The translations under genes and the position numbers were made by a program. Below are positions 9,565 to 17,284 of a DNA stretch of 64,000 nucleotides, piece by piece. Origin of the DNA: Tenggerimyces flavus. GTDB taxonomy: Bacteria; Actinomycetota; Actinomycetes; Propionibacteriales; Actinopolymorphaceae. How positions within the stretch are numbered: position 1 is the stretch's first letter; each line of letters begins with the position of its first letter. The stretch is from assembly GCF_016907715.1 (NCBI RefSeq), contig NZ_JAFBCM010000001.1, positions 1,178,001 through 1,242,000 on the forward strand. Reading direction: 5' to 3'. The notes beneath the pieces were generated by a model, which saw nothing but the letters and a program-made list of their open reading frames with translations, had not been told where the DNA came from and did no database searches.

Positions 9565-10397
9565 ACGCCACGAACGGACACGCGTCGAGTCGGTTGCACG
9601 CTGACCAGGTGCGGCTGGCGTACGACAAGCGCGTCGTCGCCGAGCAGCTGGATGTCACCATCCCGGACCAGTCGTTCACGGTGGTGATCGGTCCGAACGC
9701 GTGCGGCAAGTCCACCTTGTTGCGTGCGCTCGCGCGGATGCTGAAGCCTTTGCACGGCTCGGTGTTCCTGGACGGGCAGCTGATCTCCTCGTACCCGTCC
9801 AAGGAGGTCGCCCGCCGGCTCGGGCTGCTGCCGCAGACCTCGATCGCGCCGGACGGGATCACGGTGGCCGACCTCGTCGCGCGCGGACGGTATCCCCACC
9901 AGCGGCTGCTTCGGCAGTGGTCCCGCGACGACGAGGCCGTGGTCGCCGAGGCGATGGCGCAGACGGGTGTGACGGACCTCGCCGAGCGGTATGTGGACGA
10001 GCTGTCCGGCGGACAGCGACAGCGCGTCTGGCTCGCGATGGCGTTGGCGCAGCAGACCTCGCTGCTGCTGCTCGACGAGCCGACCACGTTCCTCGACGTC
10101 GCCCACCAGGTCGAGGTGCTCGACCTGTGCGCGGACCTGCACGAGCAGCAGGGCCGCACCCTGGTCGCCGTTCTGCACGACCTCAACCACGCGGCGAGGT
10201 ACGCGACGCACCTGATCGTGATGCGTGACGGCGAGGTCGTGGCGACCGGTGCTCCGAGTGAGGTGATGACCGCCGAGCTCGTCGAGCGCGTCTTCGATCT
10301 GCGCTGCCGGGTGATCGACGATCCGGAGACGGGAACGCCGCTCGTCGTCCCAGCCGCAAGGACTCGTCTGGCCAACTCCGGGATGACCAACGGGTGA
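9561..10397 (+). CDS. Siderophore ABC transporter ATP-binding protein (FepC/FecE-like)
   Basis: This 278-residue ATPase drives the two FecCD permeases. Motifs are canonical: Walker A GPNACGKST (residues ~44-52), signature LSGGQ (~148-152), Walker B LLLLDEP (~168-174) and the H-loop histidine in VLHDLNH (~206). The start chosen is the ATG overlapping the upstream permease stop; no ribosome site supports a longer form. Length and motif spacing match the iron-siderophore subgroup (FepC, FecE, FhuC). Last gene of the operon; the following 215 bases precede a separate secreted-protein gene. Confidence 0.93.
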   Translation: MNATNGHASSRLHADQVRLAYDKRVVAEQLDVTIPDQSFTVVIGPNACGKSTLLRALARMLKPLHGSVFLDGQLISSYPSKEVARRLGLLPQTSIAPDGITVADLVARGRYPHQRLLRQWSRDDEAVVAEAMAQTGVTDLAERYVDELSGGQRQRVWLAMALAQQTSLLLLDEPTTFLDVAHQVEVLDLCADLHEQQGRTLVAVLHDLNHAARYATHLIVMRDGEVVATGAPSEVMTAELVERVFDLRCRVIDDPETGTPLVVPAARTRLANSGMTNG

Positions 10398-10560
10398 AGG
10401 CTTTCCACCGCGTCCGGTTTCGGCCTGGCGTGGAACGCCGTAGATGGCAGGATCATGGCCGGGAGCGGCAGAAAGAGCCTGAAACTCCTTCACAGGGACA
10501 CCCGTCCTGACGAAGAATCGATCCGCACCCGCCCGGTTCCGTGCAGCCATGGGGTCAAAC

Positions 10561-10590
10561 TTGGTCGCGGCCGGGAGGTACAGCGACCAA
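10561..10590 (+). promoter_or_regulatory. Stem-loop in the 5' leader of the secreted protein gene
   Basis: An 8-bp perfect inverted repeat, TTGGTCGC / GCGACCAA, flanks a 14-base loop that contains GGGAGGT. It ends 22 bases before the ATG and just upstream of the real ribosome site (GGGGAGGG). It could be a leader hairpin affecting translation or mRNA stability, or a protein-binding site. It matches no riboswitch class known to me. The remaining leader (10398-10560) shows no clear feature. Confidence 0.4.
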
Positions 10591-10612
10591 AACTCTGGGG
10601 AGGGCTTTCCAC

Positions 10613-11587
10613 ATGAGATTGCGCATTGCGCTCACCGCCACAGCCCTGGCTGTGTCAGGCACCGTGGTGGGAATCGCCGGATCGGCGCAGGCCGGCCTGG
10701 TCACCTTCTGCGATGGCGAGGGTGGTCCGGTCACCGTGCCGAACGACCTCGTCGTGGCTGCCGGCAAGGCGTGCACGCTGGACCGTACGGTCGTCCAGGG
10801 CAACGTGACGGTGCGCGCTGGCGCCGACCTGATCGTCGTCGGCGGACGGTTCGAGGGCACCGTGACGCTGGCTGAGGGCGCCTACTTCGACGCCACCGAG
10901 ACCACGATCACCGGCAACGTCAGCGGCAAGAACGCGTACGGCAGCTACCTCGACTCGTCCGAGGTGACCGGCGCGGTCCTCGCCCGTGGCGACGCGGCCA
11001 ACGCGAACGAGAACTTCACCTACGCCGTCAGCTCGACCATCAACAAGCAGGTCGACGCGCAGGCGAAGGGCGAGCTGCTGCTCGACGGTTCGCACGTCCT
11101 CGGGCTCGTCAAGGGCCAGGGCACGCGCTACACCGACGTGTACAACTCGGTGCTCGAGAAGACGCTGACGGTCTCCGGCAACGCCGAGGGCAGTGTGCTC
11201 TGCGAGAGCGAGGTGTACGGCGACAGCAGCTGGAGCGGCAACAGCGGTCACCTGCAGCTCGGCGCCGACGGCCCCACGGTCGAGTGCACCGGCGCGTCGT
11301 TCTTCAACAAGAACGTCGACATCTCCACCAACACCGCGTCGGTCGAGCTGTCCAACGTGATCATCCGCGGCAACCTGTCCGGTGACGGGAACGACCCGGC
11401 GCCGACCGGTGCGAACAACCGCGTCCGTGGCACCACGACGGGCCAGTTCGTCGACCTGCTGCCGCCGGCTCCGTCCGGCGCCCGCCTGGCCCCCGTCGAC
11501 CACGCGGACGAGCTCGGCGCCAAGGCCGCCGAGCGCCGCGCGGCCGCCAAGGCCGAGGCCGACGCCGCTGGACCGGCCAAGCTGTAA
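10613..11587 (+). CDS. Secreted protein with repetitive beta-helix-like sequence
   Basis: A Sec signal peptide covers residues 1-27 (MRLR, hydrophobic core, AQA cleavage site), so the 324-residue product is exported. The start is the ATG with the ribosome site CTGGGGAGGG. From residue ~40 the mature part is a run of short Val/Thr/Gly-rich segments ending in GN or GR (for example VVQGNVTVRAGADLIVVGG, then TITGNVSG). This resembles the rungs of a parallel beta-helix or polymer-forming fold. The C terminus (~295-324) is Ala/Lys/Glu-rich and low complexity. There are several Cys residues but no catalytic motif. The function is unknown; a structural surface or matrix protein is possible. Confidence 0.8.
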   Translation: MRLRIALTATALAVSGTVVGIAGSAQAGLVTFCDGEGGPVTVPNDLVVAAGKACTLDRTVVQGNVTVRAGADLIVVGGRFEGTVTLAEGAYFDATETTITGNVSGKNAYGSYLDSSEVTGAVLARGDAANANENFTYAVSSTINKQVDAQAKGELLLDGSHVLGLVKGQGTRYTDVYNSVLEKTLTVSGNAEGSVLCESEVYGDSSWSGNSGHLQLGADGPTVECTGASFFNKNVDISTNTASVELSNVIIRGNLSGDGNDPAPTGANNRVRGTTTGQFVDLLPPAPSGARLAPVDHADELGAKAAERRAAAKAEADAAGPAKL

Positions 11588-11615
11588 CTCGGTTTGGTTC
11601 GGCTGTAAGACCCCG

Positions 11616-11655
11616 GATGGCCGGGCTCGCTTCTCGCGAGTCCGGCCATCTTTCT
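11616..11655. terminator. Strong, possibly bidirectional terminator between convergent genes
   Basis: A long hairpin with arms GATGGCCGGgCTCGC and GCGAGtCCGGCCATC (one mismatch) is followed by TTTCTT. It lies 28 bases after the secreted-protein stop and 24 bases before the 3' end of the convergent minus-strand gene, so it can end transcription from the left and possibly from both sides. Confidence 0.8.
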
Positions 11656-11678
11656 TGTGCTGTTCAGCCGCCGCTGGG

Positions 11679-12167
11679 TCACGCGGTGTCGCGTACGTCC
11701 GTTCCCTGCTCGGCGAACGCCTTGAAGTCCTGCATGTACTGTTCGGTCTGCTTGCGGAACGCTCCCGGCATCACGAGCCCCACCAACCGCATCATGAGGC
11801 CGCTGAACCGATACTCGCTCTCGCTCTCCCAGAGCGTCTGGTCCGGACCCGCTTCGGTGAAGCGGTCGCGCACGACGCTACACATGCCCTGCACGGTGAG
11901 CTCGCGGTCGTACTGAACGACGGTCTCCGTCGGGAGCTGGCTGAGGTCCGCCGGCTCTCGTCGGGTGATGGTCTCGACTGCCTCCACCTTCTGTTGGCCC
12001 GTCTGGATGACCACCCGCGACTTGGTGCCGACCTCCCCATGCGCCCCGCTGATCGGCTCGTGCTCGACCAAGCCACGCAGCCATTTCGGGAAGTGGGCGG
12101 GGTCGGCGACCAGCTGGACCACCCGCTCACGTGGGAGGGCTACCTGGATCGAGACGGTGAACTTCAT
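11679..12167 (-). CDS. SRPBCC (START-like / polyketide cyclase-dehydrase) family protein
   Basis: This 162-residue cytosolic protein begins with the classic first strand of the SRPBCC fold (MKFTVSIQVALPRERVVQLV) and the motif DPAHFPKW in the following helix. Later it shows alternating strands with WESESEYRF near residue 115 and a long C-terminal helix. The fold makes a deep hydrophobic ligand pocket, but the ligand cannot be predicted. It is 10 bases downstream of the rhodanese gene on the same strand, so it is probably the last gene of that operon. Confidence 0.8.
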   Translation of the reverse strand: MKFTVSIQVALPRERVVQLVADPAHFPKWLRGLVEHEPISGAHGEVGTKSRVVIQTGQQKVEAVETITRREPADLSQLPTETVVQYDRELTVQGMCSVVRDRFTEAGPDQTLWESESEYRFSGLMMRLVGLVMPGAFRKQTEQYMQDFKAFAEQGTDVRDTA

Positions 12168-12177
12168 GAGGGCGACC

Positions 12178-12603
12178 CTAGAGCAGGAAGAGCGCCTCGG
12201 GTTCGGCTGTCGCCGGCTCCAGGTCCTCCCTTGTCCACGGCAGTCCGGCCGCCAGCCAGGCCGCGAAGCCGCCCGCGAGGTCGGTGGCGTGCCGGAGCCC
12301 GATGTCCTGCAGGGTCGCGGCCGCCAGGCTGGACGCGTACCCCTCCGAGCAGAACACGATCACCCGCAGGTCCCACCCGGTCGCCTGCGGCAGCCGGGCC
12401 TCGCTGGTGGGGTCGAGCCGCCACTCCAGCACGTTCCGCTCGATGACCAGCGCGCCCGGGATCGACCCCTCCGCGGCCCGTTGCGCGACCGGCCGGATGT
12501 CGACGAGCAGCGCGCCACCCGTACGCCAGGCCGCCCAGGCCTGCTCGGCGTCGACTCGGTCGAGCCGCTGCCGCGTCCGCTCGAGCACCGCGTCGATGGT
12601 CAC
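12178..12603 (-). CDS. Rhodanese-like sulfurtransferase
   Basis: A single rhodanese domain fills this 141-residue protein. The hallmark features are VDIRP (residues ~34-38), GSIPGALVI (~47-54) and the active-site loop CSEGYAS with the persulfide-forming Cys at ~85. A final GGFAAW motif is typical of the domain. The GTG start overlaps the stop of the cysteine dioxygenase-like gene (GTGA), so the two are translationally coupled. Cupin thiol dioxygenases and rhodaneses often co-occur in persulfide and cysteine breakdown, where one oxidises and the other transfers sulfane sulfur. The long N-terminal helix of ~20 residues is a common variant. Confidence 0.9.
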   Translation of the reverse strand: MTIDAVLERTRQRLDRVDAEQAWAAWRTGGALLVDIRPVAQRAAEGSIPGALVIERNVLEWRLDPTSEARLPQATGWDLRVIVFCSEGYASSLAAATLQDIGLRHATDLAGGFAAWLAAGLPWTREDLEPATAEPEALFLL

Positions 12604-13142
12604 CAGTTCACCCCCGCCCGCTCCGACGCCACCACCCGCAAGCGGTCGTCCTCCAGGACGTACTGCGTCATCGCGGTGAGCTCCGGCGCATACGCGTGGA
12701 TGCTGACCGCGGGCTCGGTGCCGAAGTTGCCGACGTCGTGGATGTGCTCGTACCCGAACCCGCGCACCCGGCCCTCGTGGATCTGCCGGCGAACGACATC
12801 GACCGGCTCCAGGCCGCTGTTGAGGTCGCGCGGCCTGCGCGGGTGCACGGTGGTCTCGGTGAGCGTGCCGCGCACGACGGTGAACGCGCCGAGCGCCTCG
12901 CCGTGGTCGTGCAGGCCGGTGCTCTGGCCGGGCAGCCAGGCGATCAGCCAGATGTCGTGCTCGGGATCGAGGAACAGGCGCTCGAACCAGCGTTCGTCGC
13001 CTTCCCCGTACCGCACCAGTTCCTCCCAGAGGTCGGCGTCGGCGCCGATCCGGCGCACGAGCGCGGCCGCGGCGGCGACGGTCGGACCGACCGGTGGGGT
13101 GTAGCCGTTGTGGTGGCTGAACGAGAGCTCCGTGGTGGTCAT
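12600..13142 (-). CDS. Cysteine dioxygenase type I-like cupin
   Basis: The 180-residue cupin carries iron ligands in LHDHGEA (His ~78 and ~80) and HIHDVGN (His ~135), the pattern of the cysteine dioxygenase family, which oxidises cysteine to cysteine sulfinate with Fe(II) and O2. I chose the ATG at 13142 because GGAG sits 6 bases upstream; a TTG four codons earlier would overlap that ribosome site. Its stop overlaps the start of the rhodanese, supporting a joint role in thiol or sulfur catabolism. Substrate could also be 3-mercaptopropionate or another thiol. The gene lies 168 bases downstream of the SAM-riboswitch-controlled aminotransferase, and it is unclear whether they share a transcript. 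Confidence 0.88.
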   Translation of the reverse strand: MTTTELSFSHHNGYTPPVGPTVAAAAALVRRIGADADLWEELVRYGEGDERWFERLFLDPEHDIWLIAWLPGQSTGLHDHGEALGAFTVVRGTLTETTVHPRRPRDLNSGLEPVDVVRRQIHEGRVRGFGYEHIHDVGNFGTEPAVSIHAYAPELTAMTQYVLEDDRLRVVASERAGVNW

Positions 13143-13224
13143 CCTGGTCTCCAACGAATCCGATCGAACTGCTAGGAATTAGAACGTTCGAGGGGTACCG
13201 CTGGGGAGCTCTCAGGGGTGTGAG

Positions 13225-13317
13225 TCAGCCAGCGGTGCGCGCGAGGCGACACCGCTCATCGAAGTGGTCGCCGCGGCGACCGTTCCAGAACACGTCAAGC
13301 AGGAAGCGACTCACCAT
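13225..13317 (-). other. Possible 30-residue small ORF coupled to the aminotransferase stop
   Basis: An ATG (13315-13317) begins within the last codons of the aminotransferase gene (ATGGTGA; the stop is the TGA inside it) and opens a 30-codon frame, MVSRFLLDVFWNGRRGDHFD and ten more residues. Overlap at a stop is typical of coupled genes, but the product matches nothing known to me. The frame also contains a perfect 16-bp palindrome (GGTCGCCGCGGCGACC, 13266-13281) that might instead act as an RNA hairpin. No other feature is evident in the 168-base gap. Confidence 0.25.
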
Positions 13318-14705
13318 GCGGGCTCGCTCTCGCATGGCGCCGTGCCGGTGGCCACGGGCGCGTCGTCGTCGAGCCACTCCGGCGTCGGGCGCGGGTCGGG
13401 GCTCGGGGCCCAGCGGCCCTCGACGGTGTCGTACGTCCAGCGCGGGCCACGGGTGAGCAGCGCGTCGAGCGCGTCCGCGAGCCGGTCGACGTCCGCGGTC
13501 GTGCTGCCGGCGCCGAAGCTGGCGCGCACGGCGCCGTCGTTCGCGCCGAGGCGGCTCAGCAGCGGGTGTGCGCAGAACTTGCCGTCGCGTACGCCGATGC
13601 CGTGCTCGGCCGACAGATAGGCGGCGACGAACCCGGGGTGGTAGCCGTCCACGGAGAACGCCACCACACCGATCGAGTCCGGGCTGTCCCGCCAGATCTG
13701 GTGCACCTTTATATGGTCCAGCAGCGCAAGCCTGTCGAGCAGTCGATCCCGCAATGCGGACTCGTGTTCTTCGAGCGCCCCCTCTTCCAGGTCCGCGATG
13801 GCCGTGCAGGCGCGGGCGAGCGCGACGGCGCCGAGCACGTTCGGCGTCCCGCCCTCGTGCCGCTGCGGTGCGTCGGCCCACTGGGTGCTTGCGACGGTGA
13901 CCTCGCGGACGGCGCCGCCGCCGGCGAGGTACGCGGGCGCCTCGTCCAGCCAGTCGCGGCGGCCGACGAGCACGCCGGCTCCGTGCGGGGCGTACAGCTT
14001 GTGCCCGGAGAACGCGACGTAGTCGACGCCGGTCTCCTCGAGGTCGATGCGGCGGTGCGGGGCCAGCTGGGCGGCGTCGAGGACGACGCGGGCGCCGGCG
14101 GCGTGGGCGATCTCGACGATCTGCTGGAGCGGGAGGAGCTCGCCGGTGACGTTCGAGGCTCCGGTGACCGCGACCAGGCTGGCCTTGCGGGCGTGCAACT
14201 CGGCTCGCAGCGCGATCAGCGTGGCGTTCTGGGTGGTGCCGGCGAGGACGCAGCGGTGGTTGACGCGCTGCCAGGGCAGCAGGTTCGCGTGGTGCTCGAT
14301 GTCGAGGAAGACCACGCCGTCGTCGTTCGGCAGGCAGGTCGCGAGCAGGTTGAGCGCGTCGGTGGTGTTGCGGGTGAAGACGACGACATCGTCCTCGCGG
14401 GCGTTCAGGAACTCGGCGACCGTGGTGCGCGCGCTCTCGTACAGCCGGGTGCTGACCTGGCTCGCGTAGCCGGCGCCGCGGTGGACTGACGCGTAGTAGG
14501 GGAGGACCTCGTTCAGGTGCTCGGCCACGGACTTGAGGCTCGGCGCGCTGGCGGCGTAGTCGAGGTTGACGTACCGGCGCCACTCGCCGGTGACGAGCGG
14601 AACGCTGAGGTCGCCGCCGACGACGGGCAACAGCGGCTGGGCAGTGGTGGCGGCGCTGGTCGCGGTGGCCGGACAGGTCTCGGGCCGGGTGTCCAGGGCA
14701 GTCAT
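13311..14705 (-). CDS. Aminotransferase class V, group II cysteine desulfurase-like (SufS/CsdA-type)
   Basis: The 464-residue PLP enzyme has the NifS/SufS fold. The PLP lysine is in SGHKLYAPHG (Lys ~236), the cofactor-stacking histidine in DIEHHANLLPW (~138-139), and the SufS-type catalytic cysteine is conserved in GVRDGKFCAHPLL (Cys ~378). This supports cysteine desulfurase or cysteine/selenocysteine lyase activity, releasing sulfur from cysteine as an enzyme persulfide. The start (ATG at 14705) follows AAAGGT. That ribosome site can pair with the 3' part of a SAM-IV riboswitch, so translation should fall when SAM is high. No SUF genes are adjacent, so a role in sulfur recycling is more likely than Fe-S assembly. 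It is longer than SufS (~405) through an N-terminal extension of ~40 residues. Confidence 0.88.
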   Translation of the reverse strand: MTALDTRPETCPATATSAATTAQPLLPVVGGDLSVPLVTGEWRRYVNLDYAASAPSLKSVAEHLNEVLPYYASVHRGAGYASQVSTRLYESARTTVAEFLNAREDDVVVFTRNTTDALNLLATCLPNDDGVVFLDIEHHANLLPWQRVNHRCVLAGTTQNATLIALRAELHARKASLVAVTGASNVTGELLPLQQIVEIAHAAGARVVLDAAQLAPHRRIDLEETGVDYVAFSGHKLYAPHGAGVLVGRRDWLDEAPAYLAGGGAVREVTVASTQWADAPQRHEGGTPNVLGAVALARACTAIADLEEGALEEHESALRDRLLDRLALLDHIKVHQIWRDSPDSIGVVAFSVDGYHPGFVAAYLSAEHGIGVRDGKFCAHPLLSRLGANDGAVRASFGAGSTTADVDRLADALDALLTRGPRWTYDTVEGRWAPSPDPRPTPEWLDDDAPVATGTAPCESEPAW

Positions 14706-14714
14706 CTCTCGAGT

Positions 14715-14745
14715 GGACCTTTCGGATCGGGGACCCGGAAGGTCC
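14715..14745 (-). promoter_or_regulatory. Expression platform: hairpin sequestering the ribosome site of the aminotransferase gene
   Basis: On the minus strand GGACCTTCCGG (at the 3' edge of the riboswitch) can pair with CCGAAAGGTCC directly upstream of the ATG, an 11-bp stem with one mismatch and a 9-base loop. The pairing would bury the AAAGGT ribosome site. Because the upstream arm overlaps the riboswitch end, ligand binding could shift the balance. A competing hairpin GGGACC-ttcc-GGGTCCC lies in the same place. The ON/OFF direction is inference. Confidence 0.6.
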
Positions 14746-14854
14746 CGCGCTTGCCGTAACGGGTTCGGTACGACCTGGTCTTCACCCGGGGCACCCCACC
14801 GCGGAGGAGGGTTGCCGGCCAGCAAGCCGGGGCTATGCGCTGGCACTCATGACC
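14741..14854 (-). ncRNA. SAM-IV riboswitch
   Basis: Read on the minus strand, the ~114-base segment begins GGTCATGAGTGCCAGCG and continues with GCCCCGGCTTGCTGGCCGGC, AACCCTCC, a GCGGTGGGGTGCCCCGGGTG block and GAAGACCAGGT, and ends GGCAAGCGCGGGACC. From memory these blocks, in this order, match the actinobacterial SAM-IV class (SAM-binding core with an extra 3' pseudoknot formed by GCAAGCGCGGG). It lies 35 bases before the start of the SufS-like gene. SAM-IV elements turn down sulfur-amino-acid genes when SAM is abundant, so SAM status should control this gene. Confidence 0.9.
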
Positions 14855-15022
14855 ACTCACGACGATAAGGGCAGCCATCCCATCGCCGTCGAGATATCTC
14901 ACATCCCAAGACCACGTCTCACCATCCGGACACCCACTCGGTCGCTACTCCACCGGGCGTACCCGCGTGATCGACCGCCGGTCGATGTCAGAGACGGGCG
15001 CCGTGGCTTAGCGTTCGATGCC

Positions 15023-16180
15023 ATGCGGACCGAATCGTGGCGGCGATGGCGCGAGGCCCATCCCACCCTCACGTCCGCGCTGCTCGTCGGCGGCATCGCC
15101 CTGGTCCAAGTCCTGGTCTCCACCTTCGCCCATCGCGGCCAGCCGCAACGGGTCGAGCCCGACTGGTTCGCGTACGTGCTGCTCGCCGCCGGCCCGGCGA
15201 TGCTCTGGTGGCGCCACCGGTTCCCCGCCCTCGTCGTCATCGGCGCCGCGAAGGTCACGCTCATCTACATGCTGATCGGCTACCCGTACGGCCCGATCAT
15301 CCTGAGCCCGATCGTCGCCGCCTTCTTCGCGATCGCGAACGGTCGGCGGCTCGCCGCCTGGGGCTCGGCGTTCGGCCTGCTCATCCTGCACTTCGCGGGC
15401 AGCCGCCTCCTGCACACGCCCGGCGGGCCGTCGCTGTTCCCCACCGCCATGCTCACGGCCGGCTGGATGGCGGCCATCCTCGGGGCCGCCGAGCTGCTGC
15501 AGCTGCGGACCAAATGGGTCACCGCACACCTGCGCGCCCGCCAGGCCGAGGCCGACACGAAGGTCTCCGACGAACGTCTTCGCATCGCGCGCGAGCTCCA
15601 CGACGTGGTCGCGCACAACATCTCGCTGATCAACGTCCAGGCCGGCGTCGCGCTGCACCTCATCGACACCCAACCGCAGCAGGCCCGCACCGCCCTGACC
15701 GCGATCAAGCAAGCCAGCAAGGAAGCCCTGGTCGAGCTCCGTTCCGTGCTCGGCGTACTCCGTCAGGTCGACGAGCCCGAGCCCACCCAGCCGGCGCCCA
15801 GCCTGCAGCGGCTCGACCAGCTCGTCGCCCGTACTCGCCAAGCCGGGCTCGACGTCTCGGTCGACAGCGACGGAGAGAACGGTGCCCTCCCCCTGGGCGT
15901 CGACGTCGCCGCGTACCGGATCGTTCAAGAGGCGTTGACGAACGTCGTACGCCACGCCCACGCCACCCACGCGAAGGTCAAGCTCGACCACCAGCCCGGC
16001 AAGCTGGTCGTCAGCGTCGACGACAACGGTCGCGGTGCGGCGTCGACCGTGACCGGCGGAAGCGGGATCGTCGGCATGCGCGAACGGGCCGAGGCACTCG
16101 GCGGGGAGCTTCGCATCGGCCCGTCGCCGCAGGGCGGCTTCAGTGTCAAGGCAACCTTGCCCACGGAAGGCGCGGAATGA
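15023..16180 (+). CDS. NarL/DesK-type sensor histidine kinase
   Basis: The 385-residue membrane kinase has about five or six hydrophobic helices in residues ~18-160, then a short linker and a HisKA_3 domain with the phosphoacceptor His ~193 in IARELHDVVAHNIS. The HATPase domain follows, with an N-box QEALTNVVRHAHA (~300-315) and the G motifs VDDNGRGAA and SGIVGMRERAEALGG. The start is the ATG at 15023; the frame is open further upstream but that part looks non-coding. The stop overlaps the ATG of the response regulator (ATGA). The short extracellular loops suggest sensing within the membrane, and the stimulus is unknown. Confidence 0.92.
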   Translation: MRTESWRRWREAHPTLTSALLVGGIALVQVLVSTFAHRGQPQRVEPDWFAYVLLAAGPAMLWWRHRFPALVVIGAAKVTLIYMLIGYPYGPIILSPIVAAFFAIANGRRLAAWGSAFGLLILHFAGSRLLHTPGGPSLFPTAMLTAGWMAAILGAAELLQLRTKWVTAHLRARQAEADTKVSDERLRIARELHDVVAHNISLINVQAGVALHLIDTQPQQARTALTAIKQASKEALVELRSVLGVLRQVDEPEPTQPAPSLQRLDQLVARTRQAGLDVSVDSDGENGALPLGVDVAAYRIVQEALTNVVRHAHATHAKVKLDHQPGKLVVSVDDNGRGAASTVTGGSGIVGMRERAEALGGELRIGPSPQGGFSVKATLPTEGAE

Positions 16181-16842
16181 TCCGAGTAGTGCTCGCCGAC
16201 GACCAGGCGCTCGTGCGTGCTGGGTTCCGCGCGTTGATCGACAACGAGCCGGACATCTCCGTGGTCGGCGAGGCGAGCGACGGCGCCGAGGCCTTCGAGG
16301 TGGTTCGCCAGACGGTGCCCGACGTCGTGCTGATGGACATCCGCATGCCGGGGACGGACGGGCTCGAGGCGACGCGGCTGATCGCGAACGAGTCGGCGCT
16401 GAAGGACGTCCACGTCGTGATCCTGACGACGTTCGAGCTCGACGACTACGTCTTCGCGGCACTGCGTACGGGCGCGAGCGGCTTCCTCGTCAAGGACACC
16501 GAACCCGTCGACCTCATCCGCGGCGTCCGCGCCGTCGCGTCCGGCGACGCCCTCCTCTCGCCCAGCGTGACGAGGCGGCTGATCGCGGAGTTCGCGTCCC
16601 GTTCGAAGGACCCGGTCAACCTGCCGGACCTCACCATGCTGACGGACCGCGAACGCGAGATCGTCGCCCTCGTCGGTACGGGTCTGAACAACGACGAGAT
16701 CGCCGAGCAGCTGTTCGTCAGCCCCGCCACGGCCAAGACTCACGTGAGCCGCGCCATGATCAAGCTGGGAGCGAGAGACCGCGCCCAGCTCGTCGTCTTC
16801 GCCTACGAAGCCGGCCTCGTCCGCCCCGGCTGGCTCGGCTAA
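16177..16842 (+). CDS. NarL/FixJ-family response regulator
   Basis: The 221-residue regulator has a receiver domain with acidic pocket ADDQ (residues ~7-10), phosphoacceptor Asp 54 in VVLMDIRMPG, the Thr in ILTTFELDD and Lys in FLVKD. A LuxR-type helix-turn-helix follows at ~150-215 (LTDREREIVALVGTGLNNDE, then VSPATAKTHVSRAMIKLGA). It is the cognate partner of the kinase it overlaps. Its stop overlaps the stop of the convergent lipoprotein gene by 4 bases. Targets cannot be deduced; the neighbouring genes have no visible shared operator. Confidence 0.94.
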   Translation: MIRVVLADDQALVRAGFRALIDNEPDISVVGEASDGAEAFEVVRQTVPDVVLMDIRMPGTDGLEATRLIANESALKDVHVVILTTFELDDYVFAALRTGASGFLVKDTEPVDLIRGVRAVASGDALLSPSVTRRLIAEFASRSKDPVNLPDLTMLTDREREIVALVGTGLNNDEIAEQLFVSPATAKTHVSRAMIKLGARDRAQLVVFAYEAGLVRPGWLG

Positions 16843-17252
16843 CCACAGCCGACCTGCCCATCGACCCGCGGCCACCGCTCCACATCGGCACCGACCCGCA
16901 GGAACGCGCCCTGGTCGCTGGGCGACAGCCACACCTCGAGAGCGCCGGCTCGCAGCCCCGTGTCCCTTGCGTCCGCCGGCAGCTCGATCCCCTGGCGCAG
17001 CCCCGCGCGGAAGCCGTTGCCGACCACGTTCTCCGGGTCGCGGAGGTAGGTGTGCGTCCCGACGTAGAGGAACGTCGACGACTGCCACTCGCAGTGCTCC
17101 GGCCCGAGATGGCTCACCATCCCCGGCCCGGGCACGGGCCGCCCGCCCTTCGTCCACTCCAGCTTCTCCTCGGCGGCGTACTCCGCCACCGTGGACGGAC
17201 CCGAGCAGGCCGCCATGACGAGCAGGCCCGCCATTGCCAGCGCGGCTCTCAT
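16839..17252 (-). CDS. Putative lipoprotein of unknown function
   Basis: The 137-residue product starts at the ATG at 17252 with MRAALAMAGLLVMAACSG, a signal peptide with an acceptable lipobox (MAAC), so it should be lipidated and displayed outside the membrane. The mature part contains two Cys, CEWQSSTFLYVG and a C-terminal VGCG, which may form a disulfide. It looks like a small compact domain of the kind found in many actinobacterial lipoproteins. No family is recognised. It is separated by 32 bases from the glycosidase gene upstream on the same strand. Confidence 0.75.
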   Translation of the reverse strand: MRAALAMAGLLVMAACSGPSTVAEYAAEEKLEWTKGGRPVPGPGMVSHLGPEHCEWQSSTFLYVGTHTYLRDPENVVGNGFRAGLRQGIELPADARDTGLRAGALEVWLSPSDQGAFLRVGADVERWPRVDGQVGCG

Positions 17253-17284
17253 GCCTCGAAGACGCACGGGCGGCGCGGAAGGTT

